Part shown: piece by piece, positions 1 through 8,630 of the stretch
Layout: each line of letters opens with the position of its first letter
Numbering within the stretch: the first letter of the stretch is position 1
Origin: MGR-bin208 sp043779285
GTDB lineage: Bacteria > Bacteroidota > Bacteroidia > Chitinophagales > Chitinophagaceae
Assembly (NCBI GenBank): GCA_043779285.1
Contig: JAYWEL010000239.1
Coordinates: 1 to 17,126, forward strand
Direction: 5' to 3'
DNA: 17,126 nt
Position numbers and translations under genes: made by a program
Notes under the pieces: model-generated
What the model was told of the DNA's origin: nothing
The model's input: the letters and a program-made list of their open reading frames with translations, nothing else
Databases searched by the model: none

Positions 1-72
1 CCGGAAGAAGCACAAAAAAGAAATTATGGAATTGCAAATTATGCAGACCCTTTAAATATGGTAACTGCATAA
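1..72 (+). CDS. nuoF: 3' end of a complex I gene, probably NuoF (partial)
   Basis: Frame 1 is open from the first base to a TAA at 70-72, giving 24 codons that end in DPLNMVTA. The stop lies 12 bases before the nuoG start, so the two genes are almost certainly co-transcribed. The identity is inferred from gene order, since in most nuo operons the gene just before nuoG is nuoF, the NADH- and FMN-binding subunit. The visible tail has no diagnostic motif: the FMN-binding and N3 cluster regions would lie upstream of the window. A different upstream nuo gene cannot be excluded. Confidence 0.5.
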   Translation, partial: PEEAQKRNYGIANYADPLNMVTA

Positions 73-84
73 AATAATATAATC

Positions 85-1173
85 ATGGCGGAAGAAAAAA
101 AATCATTTAAGGTAACCATCGATAATATTTCGCTCGACGTGGAACCGGGTACAACCATTCTGCAAGCTGCCCGAAGCATAGGTGGCGATGTGGTTCCACC
201 GGCAATGTGTTATTACAGCAAGCTGGAAGGAAGTGGTGGTAAATGCAGAACCTGTCTGGTAAAAGTGGCACAAGGTTCGTCAGCCGATCCACGGCCGATG
301 CCTAAATTGGTTGCTTCATGCAGAACAAATGTAATGGATGGTATGGTGGTTGAAAACATAACGAGCCCTGAAGTGTTGGAAGCAAGAAATGCTGTGGTTG
401 AATTTTTATTGATGAATCATCCATTGGATTGTCCGGTATGTGATCAGGCAGGCGAATGCGATTTGCAGGATCTGAGTTTCAAGCATGGCAAAGAAGGAAC
501 CCGTTATGAATTCGATCGCAGAACTTTTGTAAAAGAAGATATAGGACCATATATTCAGTTGCATATGACACGTTGCATACTTTGCTATCGTTGTACTGAT
601 GTAGCCGATCAGTTAACCGATAACCGGGTGCATGGCATATTGGACAGAGGCGATCATGCAAGGATTTCCACCTGTATTTCTAAAGCTATTGATAATGATT
701 TTTCGGGGAATATGATTGATGTTTGTCCGGTAGGAGCATTGACCGATAAAACATTCCGTTTCAAAAACAGGGTTTGGTTTACCAAGCCGGTAGATGCACA
801 TTGCGAGTGTGGAAAGTGTAATGGCAAGGTTCGTTTATGGATGCGTGGTGAAGAAGTACTTCGGGTTACTGCAAGAAAAGACGAATTTGGTGAAGTGGTT
901 GAGTGGATTTGTAACGACTGCCGTTTCCATAAAAAGAATGTAAGTGATTGGGTTATTGAAGGACCGAGTCTTGTAAGTCGTCAATCAGTCATTTCAGCGG
1001 GCCATTATGTAGGCATGGAAAAACCTTTGGAAACTTTCCAGGCAGTACACAATGGAAGAGATCCTAAATTGCTGATGAACATTCATAGTATCAGTGATGT
1101 AAATGATCCTGCACAGGATTTAAGTAAAGTGAACGGACCGGTTACAAGTGAAACGTTTAAGGATCAGAAATAA
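85..1173 (+). CDS. nuoG: NADH-quinone oxidoreductase subunit G, short form (iron-sulfur protein)
   Basis: This is the peripheral-arm subunit of complex I that passes electrons from NuoEF toward NuoI. The 362 residues begin with a 2Fe-2S ferredoxin domain with C42, C54, C57 and C79 (N1b type). The NuoG linker site follows with H112, C116, C119 and C125 (N5 type), then a 4Fe-4S site with C164, C167, C170 and C214 in DVCPVGAL (N4 type). The protein ends soon afterwards and lacks the large molybdopterin-oxidoreductase-like domain that makes E. coli NuoG about 900 residues; short NuoG is usual in Bacteroidota. A further Cys group (C240, C242, C245, C276, C279) sits where the N7 site region of long NuoG would begin. 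It may be a vestigial or alternative metal site. Residues 290-362 form a tail I do not recognise. The ATG at 85 puts the ferredoxin domain at the very N-terminus. Confidence 0.96.
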   Translation: MAEEKKSFKVTIDNISLDVEPGTTILQAARSIGGDVVPPAMCYYSKLEGSGGKCRTCLVKVAQGSSADPRPMPKLVASCRTNVMDGMVVENITSPEVLEARNAVVEFLLMNHPLDCPVCDQAGECDLQDLSFKHGKEGTRYEFDRRTFVKEDIGPYIQLHMTRCILCYRCTDVADQLTDNRVHGILDRGDHARISTCISKAIDNDFSGNMIDVCPVGALTDKTFRFKNRVWFTKPVDAHCECGKCNGKVRLWMRGEEVLRVTARKDEFGEVVEWICNDCRFHKKNVSDWVIEGPSLVSRQSVISAGHYVGMEKPLETFQAVHNGRDPKLLMNIHSISDVNDPAQDLSKVNGPVTSETFKDQK

Positions 1174-1191
1174 AAATATTAACGGAAAGAA

Positions 1192-2247
1192 ATGGTTTTA
1201 TTATCGTTAGACATTTGGTTGATTGTAGAAAAATTATTGCTGATAGTTGCAGTAGTTACTGGTTCATTGGTTGTGGCCATGTATGCAACCTATGCCGAGC
1301 GTAAGTTTGCGGCATTCCTGCAGGATCGCCGCGGACCCAGTCGTGCCGGGCCTTTCGGCATATTACAGCCGTTGGCCGATGGGGGGAAATTATTTTTTAA
1401 AGAAGAAATCATTCCTTCATCATCAGCAAAATTTTTATTTGTATTAGGGCCGATGCTGGCCATGATCACTGCTTTGATGACCAGTGCAGTAATTCCATGG
1501 GGAAGCAATATGGAAGCATTTGGCAGAACAGTCAGTTTGCAGATTGCAGATATCAATATCGGAATTTTATATGTTTTTGGCGTAGTTAGTTTGGGTGTTT
1601 ACGGAATAATGGTAGGAGGCTGGGCTTCCAATAATAAATTTTCCCTGATGGCTGCCATGCGTGGCGCATCTCAGGTAATCTCTTACGAGTTACCTATGGG
1701 ATTATCATTGATTGCATTATTGATGCTTACCGGTTCTTTGCAAATGAGTGTGATTGTAGATCAGCAAATTGCTGGCTCGTGGAATATTGTTTATCAGCCA
1801 TTGGGTTTTTTAATATTCTTTATCTGTGCATTGGCCGAGTGTAACCGTACACCGTTTGATTTACCCGAAGCAGAGAATGAATTGAATTTTGGTTACCATC
1901 AGGAATATTCTTCCATGAAACTGGGCTTTTATTTGTTTGCCGAATACATTAACATGTTTATCAGCAGTGTGGTGATGGCAACTTTGTTTTTCGGAGGATA
2001 CGATATACCATTTGTAAATGAAGTTGCATTGACAGCAAGTATAGGAAGTACAGCAGTATCCTTATTGGCAGTGGCAGCATTGATGGGAAAGGCTTTCATA
2101 TTTTTATTTGTATTCATCTGGATACGCTGGACCATTCCAAGGTTCCGGTATGATCAGTTGATGAATCTAGGTTGGAAGAAATTGATTCCATTGGCATTGG
2201 TGAATATGTTGATAACTGCTGTAGTTGTATTGTGGTTGAACAAGTAG
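1192..2247 (+). CDS. nuoH: NADH-quinone oxidoreductase subunit H
   Basis: NuoH is the membrane subunit that, with NuoB/D and NuoI, forms the quinone-binding chamber and links the arms of complex I. The 351-residue protein has about eight hydrophobic helices. Family signatures are QDRRGPSRAGPFGILQPLADG near residues 44-64, SYELP with E166, ALAECNRTPFDLPEAE around 213-228, and the acidic loop ending in E230 and HQEYS (E238). These are the conserved carboxylates thought to couple quinone chemistry to proton movement. The loop reads NELNFGY where many homologues have a valine in place of this asparagine, which is a mild substitution. The ATG at 1192 follows the nuoG stop by 18 bases with a GGAAAG-like sequence just upstream. 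The length is normal for the family (about 325-350). Confidence 0.97.
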   Translation: MVLLSLDIWLIVEKLLLIVAVVTGSLVVAMYATYAERKFAAFLQDRRGPSRAGPFGILQPLADGGKLFFKEEIIPSSSAKFLFVLGPMLAMITALMTSAVIPWGSNMEAFGRTVSLQIADINIGILYVFGVVSLGVYGIMVGGWASNNKFSLMAAMRGASQVISYELPMGLSLIALLMLTGSLQMSVIVDQQIAGSWNIVYQPLGFLIFFICALAECNRTPFDLPEAENELNFGYHQEYSSMKLGFYLFAEYINMFISSVVMATLFFGGYDIPFVNEVALTASIGSTAVSLLAVAALMGKAFIFLFVFIWIRWTIPRFRYDQLMNLGWKKLIPLALVNMLITAVVVLWLNK

Positions 2248-2284
2248 TAGTAGATTATTGAAAACCTTGAATGGGTAGAAATTA

Positions 2285-2336
2285 TATTTTTGTATTAAAC
2301 TCCTGATAAAGGAGAAGAATTTTTTGGAGATAGCAT
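2285..2336 (+). promoter_or_regulatory. Possible internal promoter, hairpin and RBS before nuoI
   Basis: The 90-base gap between nuoH and nuoI is the largest within the operon. It holds TATTTTTG at 2285-2292, an exact match to the Bacteroidota -7 consensus TAnnTTTG. A 5-bp hairpin follows (CTCCT 2300-2304, loop GATAA, AGGAG 2310-2314), then a GGAGATAG sequence about 8 bases before the nuoI ATG. Possible -33 TTG triplets at 2258-2260 and 2267-2269 are 24 and 15 bases away, both off the usual spacing. The -7 match alone could be chance in AT-rich DNA, so this is a candidate only. The GGAG is one of the clearer ribosome sites in the window. Confidence 0.3.
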
Positions 2337-2337
2337 C

Positions 2338-2898
2338 ATGCAAGCATTAACAAATAAAGCAAAACAGGTAGAAAGAAAGCCCATGAGTTTTATGGAGAGC
2401 CTCTACCTGCCTGCTATTTTACATGGCATGTTTATTACATTCATGCACATGTTTAAAAAAAGACCAACGATTAATTATCCGGAAAAAACAAGAACTTTTT
2501 CTTCGGTTTTCAGAGGTTTACAGGTATTGAACAGGGATGAGGAGGGACGTGAAAACTGTACTGCATGCGGATTGTGTGCCGTGGCTTGTCCGGCAGAAGC
2601 CATCACCATGGAAGCGGCTGAACGGTTACCGGGAGAAGAACATTTGTATCGTGAAGAAAAATATGCGGCCAGTTATGAGATCAATATGCTGCGTTGTATT
2701 TTTTGTGGCCTGTGTGAAGAAGCCTGTCCGAAAGATGCTATTTATTTATCACAAACATTTGCCCCTTCCAATTATGGAAGAGAAGGTTTTATATATAAGA
2801 AAGAAGATCTGTTGATACCACATCCAATAGAACAACCGGAAGCATATAAAAAAGCATTGGGTGAAAAAGCAGGCAAGGTAAAAATACAAGACAATTAA
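2338..2898 (+). CDS. nuoI: NADH-quinone oxidoreductase subunit I (2x 4Fe-4S ferredoxin)
   Basis: NuoI carries the N6a and N6b clusters that relay electrons from NuoG toward the terminal N2 cluster in NuoB. The 186-residue protein shows two classical CxxCxxCxxxCP motifs. The first has C74, C77, C80 and C84 (CTACGLCAVACP) and the second has C120, C123, C126 and C130 (CIFCGLCEEACP). An N-terminal amphipathic stretch (about residues 18-40) that docks on the membrane arm precedes the ferredoxin fold, with the usual PEK and RFRG-like segment (here VFRG) before the first cluster. A clear GGAG sequence lies just upstream of the ATG. The C-terminal 40 residues are polar and fit the variable tail of the family. 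Confidence 0.97.
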   Translation: MQALTNKAKQVERKPMSFMESLYLPAILHGMFITFMHMFKKRPTINYPEKTRTFSSVFRGLQVLNRDEEGRENCTACGLCAVACPAEAITMEAAERLPGEEHLYREEKYAASYEINMLRCIFCGLCEEACPKDAIYLSQTFAPSNYGREGFIYKKEDLLIPHPIEQPEAYKKALGEKAGKVKIQDN

Positions 2899-2919
2899 TA
2901 AGTTAACAGTTTAGAGAAA

Positions 2920-3420
2920 ATGACTATTACGCAAATATTATTCTGGACACTATCTGTACTGACCATATTCAGTGCCTTGATGGTTATTACCAATAAAAAT
3001 CCCATATACAGTGTGTTGTGGTTGATTGTTACATTCTTTTCCATTTCGGGTCATTATATTTTATTGAATGCACAATTCCTTGCAGTAGTCAACATTATTG
3101 TATATGCCGGTGCCATTATGGTATTATTTCTTTTTGTCATCATGTTGATGAACCTTGGTTCGGATACCGAACCAAGAAAGAATAAATGGCTAACCATGGC
3201 CGGTGCAATAGCCGGTGGTAGTTTGCTCTTGATTTTGGTTGCTGCATTAAAAGACACCGAAGTGAAAATGAAGATTGCACAAACAACGGATGGGGATATT
3301 GGATTGATTCAAAACCTGGGAAAAACATTATTCACGGATTATGTAATTCCTTTTGAAATAAGTGGTATTTTATTTTTAAGTGCCATGATTGGTGCTGTAG
3401 TCATTGGAAAAAAAGATTGA
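2920..3420 (+). CDS. nuoJ: NADH-quinone oxidoreductase subunit J
   Basis: NuoJ is a small membrane-arm subunit beside NuoH. Its third helix changes shape (pi-bulge) during turnover in characterised enzymes. The 166-residue protein has five predicted membrane helices. The highly conserved run NAQFLAVVNIIVYAGAIMVL covers the end of helix 2 and helix 3 (about residues 50-69). The last helix ends in GAVVIGKKD. The gene starts 21 bases after nuoI and its stop is one base before the preferred nuoK start, which implies translational coupling. Confidence 0.96.
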   Translation: MTITQILFWTLSVLTIFSALMVITNKNPIYSVLWLIVTFFSISGHYILLNAQFLAVVNIIVYAGAIMVLFLFVIMLMNLGSDTEPRKNKWLTMAGAIAGGSLLLILVAALKDTEVKMKIAQTTDGDIGLIQNLGKTLFTDYVIPFEISGILFLSAMIGAVVIGKKD

Positions 3421-3421
3421 T

Positions 3422-3751
3422 ATGCCGATAAACTATTATCTATTTCTTGCCCTCACTCTTTTTGCAATTGGTATTACCGGTGTATTAACCCGTCGTAATT
3501 CTATCATTATATTTATGTGTGTGGAGTTGATGTTGAATGCAGTGAATTTATTGTTGGTGGCATTTTCCAAAATGCACCACCTGAAGAATATGGCTGTCAA
3601 TCCTAATGCAGGTATAGAAGGACAATTATTTGTTTTCTTTATCATGGTGGTAGCTGCTGCAGAAGTAAGTGTTGGCTTGGCCATCATCGTGATGCTTTAC
3701 CGAAATACCCGTTCTGTGGATGTAAACTTTTTAAACCGATTGAAACACTAG
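3422..3751 (+). CDS. nuoK: NADH-quinone oxidoreductase subunit K
   Basis: NuoK is an MrpC-like three-helix subunit of the proton path. I chose the ATG at 3422 (MPINYY, 109 residues). A longer reading from a TTG at 3404 would overlap nuoJ and add a charged, non-conserved EKKID extension. Conserved membrane carboxylates are present at E35 (MCVELMLNAVNL) and E81 (AAAEVSVGLAI), matching E36 and E72 of the E. coli protein. The offset shows a roughly ten-residue insertion in the loop between helices 2 and 3, around KMHHLKNMAVNPNAG. The loop contains two His and is not unusual for this phylum as far as I know. Helix content and length fit the family. Confidence 0.96.
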   Translation: MPINYYLFLALTLFAIGITGVLTRRNSIIIFMCVELMLNAVNLLLVAFSKMHHLKNMAVNPNAGIEGQLFVFFIMVVAAAEVSVGLAIIVMLYRNTRSVDVNFLNRLKH

Positions 3752-3788
3752 AGTTAAAAACTCTGCTGATTAATTTATAGACTGAGAT

Positions 3789-5663
3789 ATGAGCAAATTT
3801 GTTTACCTGATACCTTTATTTCCTTTGATTGGTTTTTTGATCAATGGACTTGGAAGAAAGCATTTATCAAAATCCGCCATCGGAATCATTGGCAGTGGAG
3901 TCATACTTGCTTCATTTGTTTTGAGCTTGCTGATTTTTACCAATGCTGCCTTTTCACAAACACCCATTCATTATTTCAATTTCATACATGTTGGAGATCT
4001 TACTATACCACTTGCATTTCAGGTCGACCAACTTTCTACAATATTCTTACTGATTATTACCGGTGTTGGTTTTCTGATCCATGTTTATTCAACATCATAT
4101 ATGCATGAGGAAACGGCAGAACATTTCGGCCGGTATTTTGCCTACCTGAATCTGTTCATATTCTCCATGTTGTTGCTGGTATTGGGTTCCAACTTCGTCA
4201 TCATGTTTATTGGTTGGGAAGGAGTAGGACTTTGTTCCTATTTACTGATCGGATATTGGTTTAAGAAAAACGAGTATAACTATGCTGCCAGGAAGGCATT
4301 TATTATGAACAGGATTGGTGACCTTGGATTTTTGCTAGCCATATTCTGGATGATCAAAGCAACCGGTTCAACAAGTTTTGCAGATGTGTTTGCAAAAGCT
4401 TCCACTCTAAGTCATGTAGATATTACTTGTATCACCTTATTATTATTTGTAGGTGCTGCGGGAAAAAGTGCACAGATTCCATTATATACCTGGTTACCCG
4501 ATGCGATGGCAGGTCCTACGCCGGTATCTGCATTGATACATGCTGCAACCATGGTAACTGCCGGTGTATATATGATTGCCAGAAGCAATGCATTGTATTC
4601 ATTGGCCGAAGTTTCTCAGCATGTAGTTGCTATCGTTGGTTTGTTAACAGCTTTATTAGCTGCTTCGATTGCATTGAAACAAAATGATATTAAAAAAATA
4701 TTGGCCTATTCAACAGTGAGTCAATTAGGTTTTATGTTTCTTGCATTGGGTACCGGTGCATACACGGCTGCCGTATTCCATGTTATGACGCATGCTTTCT
4801 TCAAAGCCTTATTATTCCTTGGTTCGGGTAGTGTAATTCATGCCATGGGTGGCGAACAGGATATCCGTAAAATGGGTGGGCTAAGTAAGAAATTAAAAAT
4901 TACTTATATCAGCTTCCTGGTTGGATGTATTGCCATTGCAGGTATTCCGCCGTTTGCAGGCTTCTTCTCCAAAGATGCGATGCTGTTAAGTGTGTTCCTG
5001 CAAAACAAAGTGCTTTATGCCGTAGCATTATTTGCTGCATTGCTGACTGCTTTTTATATGTTCCGTTTATTGTTTGTAACATTTGGCGGATCGTTTCGTG
5101 GAACGAAAGAGCAGGCAGATCATTTGCATGAAAGCCCGGCTGCAATGACCATTCCGTTGATTGTATTGGCAGTACTTTCCATCATCGGAGGTTTTATCGG
5201 CGTGCCTGAAGTATTGATGCATGGCGGCGATAAATTGACTGCGTTTCTGGAACCTGTAATTCCTTTGCAATACGGTCATGAAGTTTCTCATTCAACTGAA
5301 TTCATGTTGATGGGACTATCAACCGGGTTAATTTTAATGGTCGTATTCTATGTATTCATTCGTTTTAGAAATTATAAAGAAGAAGAGACATCTACATTTG
5401 GAAAAGTACTGGAAAATAAATGGTATGTCGATGAATTGTATGATTCAATCATCGTAAAGCCGTTAGATAAGTTCGGCACATTTTTAAATGTAACGATTGA
5501 AAAATCCGGTATTGATGCTTTGGTAAATGGCGTTGGAAAAGCAATGCAGTATGGTAGCAGACAAATTCGTTATTTACAAAGCGGACAGGTTGGAAACTAT
5601 GTGTTGTTGATGGTTTTAAGCATGGTATTGATTTTTGTTTTACAATTCTTTTTAAGAAAATAA
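3789..5663 (+). CDS. nuoL: NADH-quinone oxidoreductase subunit L (antiporter-like)
   Basis: NuoL is the distal antiporter-like proton-pumping subunit of complex I. At 624 residues it has the full length of the family. The key charged residues line up with those of E. coli NuoL: E144 in IGWEGVGLCSYLLIGYWF, D178 in MNRIGDLGFLL, K226 in GAAGKSAQIPLYTWLPDAM, H251 in ALIHAATMVTAGVYM, H331/H335/K339 in VFHVMTHAFFKALLF and K395 in GFFSKDAM. After about residue 480 the long lateral helix and a final membrane helix (about 600-621) are present, so the piston-like arm is intact. The gene starts 37 bases after nuoK. It has no truncation or missing residue that I could find. Confidence 0.97.
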   Translation: MSKFVYLIPLFPLIGFLINGLGRKHLSKSAIGIIGSGVILASFVLSLLIFTNAAFSQTPIHYFNFIHVGDLTIPLAFQVDQLSTIFLLIITGVGFLIHVYSTSYMHEETAEHFGRYFAYLNLFIFSMLLLVLGSNFVIMFIGWEGVGLCSYLLIGYWFKKNEYNYAARKAFIMNRIGDLGFLLAIFWMIKATGSTSFADVFAKASTLSHVDITCITLLLFVGAAGKSAQIPLYTWLPDAMAGPTPVSALIHAATMVTAGVYMIARSNALYSLAEVSQHVVAIVGLLTALLAASIALKQNDIKKILAYSTVSQLGFMFLALGTGAYTAAVFHVMTHAFFKALLFLGSGSVIHAMGGEQDIRKMGGLSKKLKITYISFLVGCIAIAGIPPFAGFFSKDAMLLSVFLQNKVLYAVALFAALLTAFYMFRLLFVTFGGSFRGTKEQADHLHESPAAMTIPLIVLAVLSIIGGFIGVPEVLMHGGDKLTAFLEPVIPLQYGHEVSHSTEFMLMGLSTGLILMVVFYVFIRFRNYKEEETSTFGKVLENKWYVDELYDSIIVKPLDKFGTFLNVTIEKSGIDALVNGVGKAMQYGSRQIRYLQSGQVGNYVLLMVLSMVLIFVLQFFLRK

Positions 5664-5670
5664 ATTAAAA

Positions 5671-5684
5671 ATCCCACAAGGGAT
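5671..5684 (+). other. Small hairpin between nuoL and nuoM
   Basis: The 33-base gap between nuoL and nuoM contains ATCCC (5671-5675), loop ACAA, GGGAT (5680-5684): a perfect 5-bp stem with a tetraloop. No T-run follows, so it is not a terminator. It could slow ribosomes or RNases between the two genes, or be chance. Confidence 0.3.
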
Positions 5685-5696
5685 ATAAAGCTAATT

Positions 5697-7175
5697 ATGA
5701 TTCCAGTTTTATTAATATTGATCCCATTATTATCCGGACTCGTTTCGTTTTTTCTGAAAAACGATCAATCAGTCCGTTCATGGGCTTTGTTCTCTTCGGT
5801 TGTAACTGTTGTTATTTCTGTTCTTGGATTAACCTTATTGAACAAGCCTGTTTACCTGGAACATAGTACTGCATGGATGTCTGTTTTAGGAAGTAGTTTT
5901 TCGGTAAAATTGGATGGCATGGGGCAATTGCTTTGTTTGTTGACAGCTATTGCTTTCCCGATGATATTTTTATCTACATGGAAAAGTGAATACAAAAATC
6001 CGCATCAGTTTTTTGGGTTGATGCTTTTGGCACAGGCCGGATTGATGGGGGTATTTCTTTCCATAGATGCATTATTATTTTATTTTTTCTGGGAGCTGGC
6101 ATTAATACCTATTTATTTCCTTTGTTCTATCTGGGGCGGAGAAAAAAGAATTGCAGTTACATTTAAATTTTTCATTTATACATTCCTTGGATCTGTGTTG
6201 ATGTTGGTAGGATTAATCTATATCTATTCTCAAACAGGAAATCAATCATTCGCCTTAGAGGATTTTTACAAAGTCAATTTAAGTGCATCTGATCAAACCT
6301 GGTTGTTCTGCTTGTTGTTTGTAGCCTTCGCCATCAAGATGCCGATCTTTCCTTTTCACACATGGCAACCCGATACATACGAACAATCACCTACAGCAGT
6401 TACCATGGTATTGAGTGCGGTCATGGTTAAGATGGGTGTATTCGGAATTTTAAGATGGGTGTTGCCTATTGTTCCAATAGCATCATATGCATGGGGTGAT
6501 ACAGTAACTACATTGGCAATTACCGGAATGATCTATGCATCCATCATTGCGTACAAACAAGATGATATAAAAAGATTGGTGGCTTATTCTTCCATAGCAC
6601 ATATGGGATTGATGTGTGCTGCTATTTTTGCAGAGACAAAATCCGGTATGCAGGGAGTGATGATTCAGATGTTCTCGCATGGTATTAATATTTTAGGATT
6701 GTGGATCATGGTAGAGTTGATCGAACGTCAGTTTGGCACAAGAAAAATGTCCGAGTTGGGAGGCATTGCACAAAAAGCACCGGGTATGGCCATTATGTTT
6801 ATCATTATTGCATTAGCCAATATCGCTTTGCCATTAACCAATGGTTTTGTGGGTGAGTTTATGATGTTTAATGGCATATTCAATTCAACTATTACCAAGT
6901 ATAATATGGTATTTACGGCCATTGCCGGATTGAGCATTATTCTGGCTGCAGTATATACGTTGAATATGATTCAGAAAGTGTTGTTGGGAGAAACCAATAC
7001 ACTTACCGCAAAGGCAATGGATATTAACCCAAATGAAAAACTGGTATTGAGTGTAATAGTGGTATTGATATTTTGGATTGGAATTTTTCCCGAACCATTT
7101 CTGGCAATCACGGATGCTGTCAGCAATTCTATTTTGGCAAAATCAGATATTAGCAATTTATTGAAAGGAAACTAG
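5697..7175 (+). CDS. nuoM: NADH-quinone oxidoreductase subunit M (antiporter-like)
   Basis: NuoM is the middle antiporter-like proton channel of the membrane arm. The 492-residue protein carries E133 in FYFFWELALIPIYFLCSIWGG, K214 in AFAIKMPIFPFHTWQPDTY and K245 in SAVMVKMGVFGILRW, corresponding to E144, K234 and K265 of E. coli NuoM. Another hallmark is DDIKRLVAYSSIAHMGL, with its lysine on the broken helix. About fourteen hydrophobic helices are visible. The ATG at 5697 gives a first helix of normal length (MIPVLLILIPLLSGLVSFFL). It is 33 bases downstream of nuoL and 13 bases upstream of nuoN. Confidence 0.97.
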   Translation: MIPVLLILIPLLSGLVSFFLKNDQSVRSWALFSSVVTVVISVLGLTLLNKPVYLEHSTAWMSVLGSSFSVKLDGMGQLLCLLTAIAFPMIFLSTWKSEYKNPHQFFGLMLLAQAGLMGVFLSIDALLFYFFWELALIPIYFLCSIWGGEKRIAVTFKFFIYTFLGSVLMLVGLIYIYSQTGNQSFALEDFYKVNLSASDQTWLFCLLFVAFAIKMPIFPFHTWQPDTYEQSPTAVTMVLSAVMVKMGVFGILRWVLPIVPIASYAWGDTVTTLAITGMIYASIIAYKQDDIKRLVAYSSIAHMGLMCAAIFAETKSGMQGVMIQMFSHGINILGLWIMVELIERQFGTRKMSELGGIAQKAPGMAIMFIIIALANIALPLTNGFVGEFMMFNGIFNSTITKYNMVFTAIAGLSIILAAVYTLNMIQKVLLGETNTLTAKAMDINPNEKLVLSVIVVLIFWIGIFPEPFLAITDAVSNSILAKSDISNLLKGN

Positions 7176-7188
7176 ACGTAAAATAATT

Positions 7189-8559
7189 ATGAACGCATTA
7201 TTGATAGCAGCTTTATTTGGAGTGATTATGATGTTCGGTAGCTTTTTGTTGAAGAACAATACGGTTATCCGTAATCTGGCTTTGACAGGCATTCTGGCTG
7301 TATTAGCAGGGAATATTATGGAGATGAATGGGTTCGTGTTTTTTCAGATAAACACAACGGGTATGATGGCATTCAGTCGGTTTTCATTATTGTTTACCAA
7401 TGTGCTTTTTGCCTGTACTTTTTTATATTTTTTACTTTCTTCCAAAGAAATGGAAAAAGTCGGCAATCATCTGGCCGAATATTTTGCGCTGATATTTTTT
7501 ATCACTTGCGGAATTATTTTAGTGGCCTCCTTCAATTCTTTATTGATTTTATTTTTAGGCGTAGAAATCATTTCTATACCACTTTATATATTGACCGGAA
7601 GTGACAAAAAGAATTTAAAAAGTAATGAAGCATCGCTGAAATATTTTTTGATGGGAGCATTTTCTACCGGATTAATGTTGATGGGTATAGCATTGATTTA
7701 CGGGTCTACAGGCTCATTCAGCACTACCGGATTACTGATATCTGTTGAACCATCTTTACTATTGATTGCAGGCATGTTACTACTGATTTTCTCCATGTCA
7801 TTCAAGGTTTCAGCAGCACCATTCCATTTCTGGACGCCGGATGTATATGATGGCGCACCAACGGTGTTCACTTCTTATATGGCTACCATTATCAAAGCGG
7901 CTTTATTTATTGCTTTTATCAAATTATTTGATGAGGCATTTGGTTTCCTGCATAGCAAATGGCAATTGATTGTTGCCATCATAACTGCGTTAACATTAGT
8001 CGTCGGAAATATAACAGCCTTATTTCAGCAAAGTGTAAAACGGATGCTGGCTTATTCAAGCATTGCACAAGCCGGATTTATGTTGTTGGCTTTATTTTCA
8101 TTGAATACAGATGCACGGGAAGGGATCCTTTTATATGCCGCTGCATATTGCATCGCCACCATTGGCATTTTTGCAGTATTAGTAAAGTTGAAAGATTATA
8201 CGTTTGATGGGTTCAATGGTTTTGCAAAACATCAGCCGGTTATTGCAGGTTCTATAACTGTATTTTTATTGTCCCTGGCCGGGATACCATTAACAGCAGG
8301 ATTTCTTTCCAAATTCTACATGCTGAAAGCTGCCATAAAAACCGGTCAACACTTTTGGTTAGTGATATTTGCTGTATTGATGGCGGTGGTTAGTGTATAT
8401 TATTATTTCCGCATTATTCAAGCCATGTATTTTAAAGATGGCGAAGAGCAAACAATGGAAATGTCTTCTTCTTTCAAATGGATATTGTCTTCATTAGCTA
8501 TTTTGATTATCGTGTTGGGTATGTTTCCTAACCTGTTACTTTATTGGATGTATTTCTAA
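7189..8559 (+). CDS. nuoN: NADH-quinone oxidoreductase subunit N (antiporter-like)
   Basis: NuoN is the antiporter-like subunit closest to NuoK and is the last gene of the canonical nuo order. The 456-residue protein has E126 in FLGVEIISIPLYIL, K151 in EASLKYFLMGAFSTG, K206 in SFKVSAAPFHFWTPDVYDG and K236 in ATIIKAALF. It also has the conserved SVKRMLAYSSIAQAGFML region. These residues form the proton half-channels in the family. The length is slightly below E. coli NuoN (485), and the C-terminus ends in a hydrophobic, aromatic-rich helix. No terminator follows it, so transcription may continue into the next gene, 71 bases downstream. Confidence 0.96.
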   Translation: MNALLIAALFGVIMMFGSFLLKNNTVIRNLALTGILAVLAGNIMEMNGFVFFQINTTGMMAFSRFSLLFTNVLFACTFLYFLLSSKEMEKVGNHLAEYFALIFFITCGIILVASFNSLLILFLGVEIISIPLYILTGSDKKNLKSNEASLKYFLMGAFSTGLMLMGIALIYGSTGSFSTTGLLISVEPSLLLIAGMLLLIFSMSFKVSAAPFHFWTPDVYDGAPTVFTSYMATIIKAALFIAFIKLFDEAFGFLHSKWQLIVAIITALTLVVGNITALFQQSVKRMLAYSSIAQAGFMLLALFSLNTDAREGILLYAAAYCIATIGIFAVLVKLKDYTFDGFNGFAKHQPVIAGSITVFLLSLAGIPLTAGFLSKFYMLKAAIKTGQHFWLVIFAVLMAVVSVYYYFRIIQAMYFKDGEEQTMEMSSSFKWILSSLAILIIVLGMFPNLLLYWMYF

Positions 8560-8630
8560 AAATATAACCACTCATACAATAATTTATTTTCATTAGGATG
8601 GTTTCAGTAATTTAGACCCAACTCAATGAT

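Noticed and set aside
3404..3421. Upstream TTG start for nuoK
   Set aside because: It overlaps nuoJ and adds a charged EKKID extension not seen in NuoK. The ATG at 3422 gives the conserved N-terminus.
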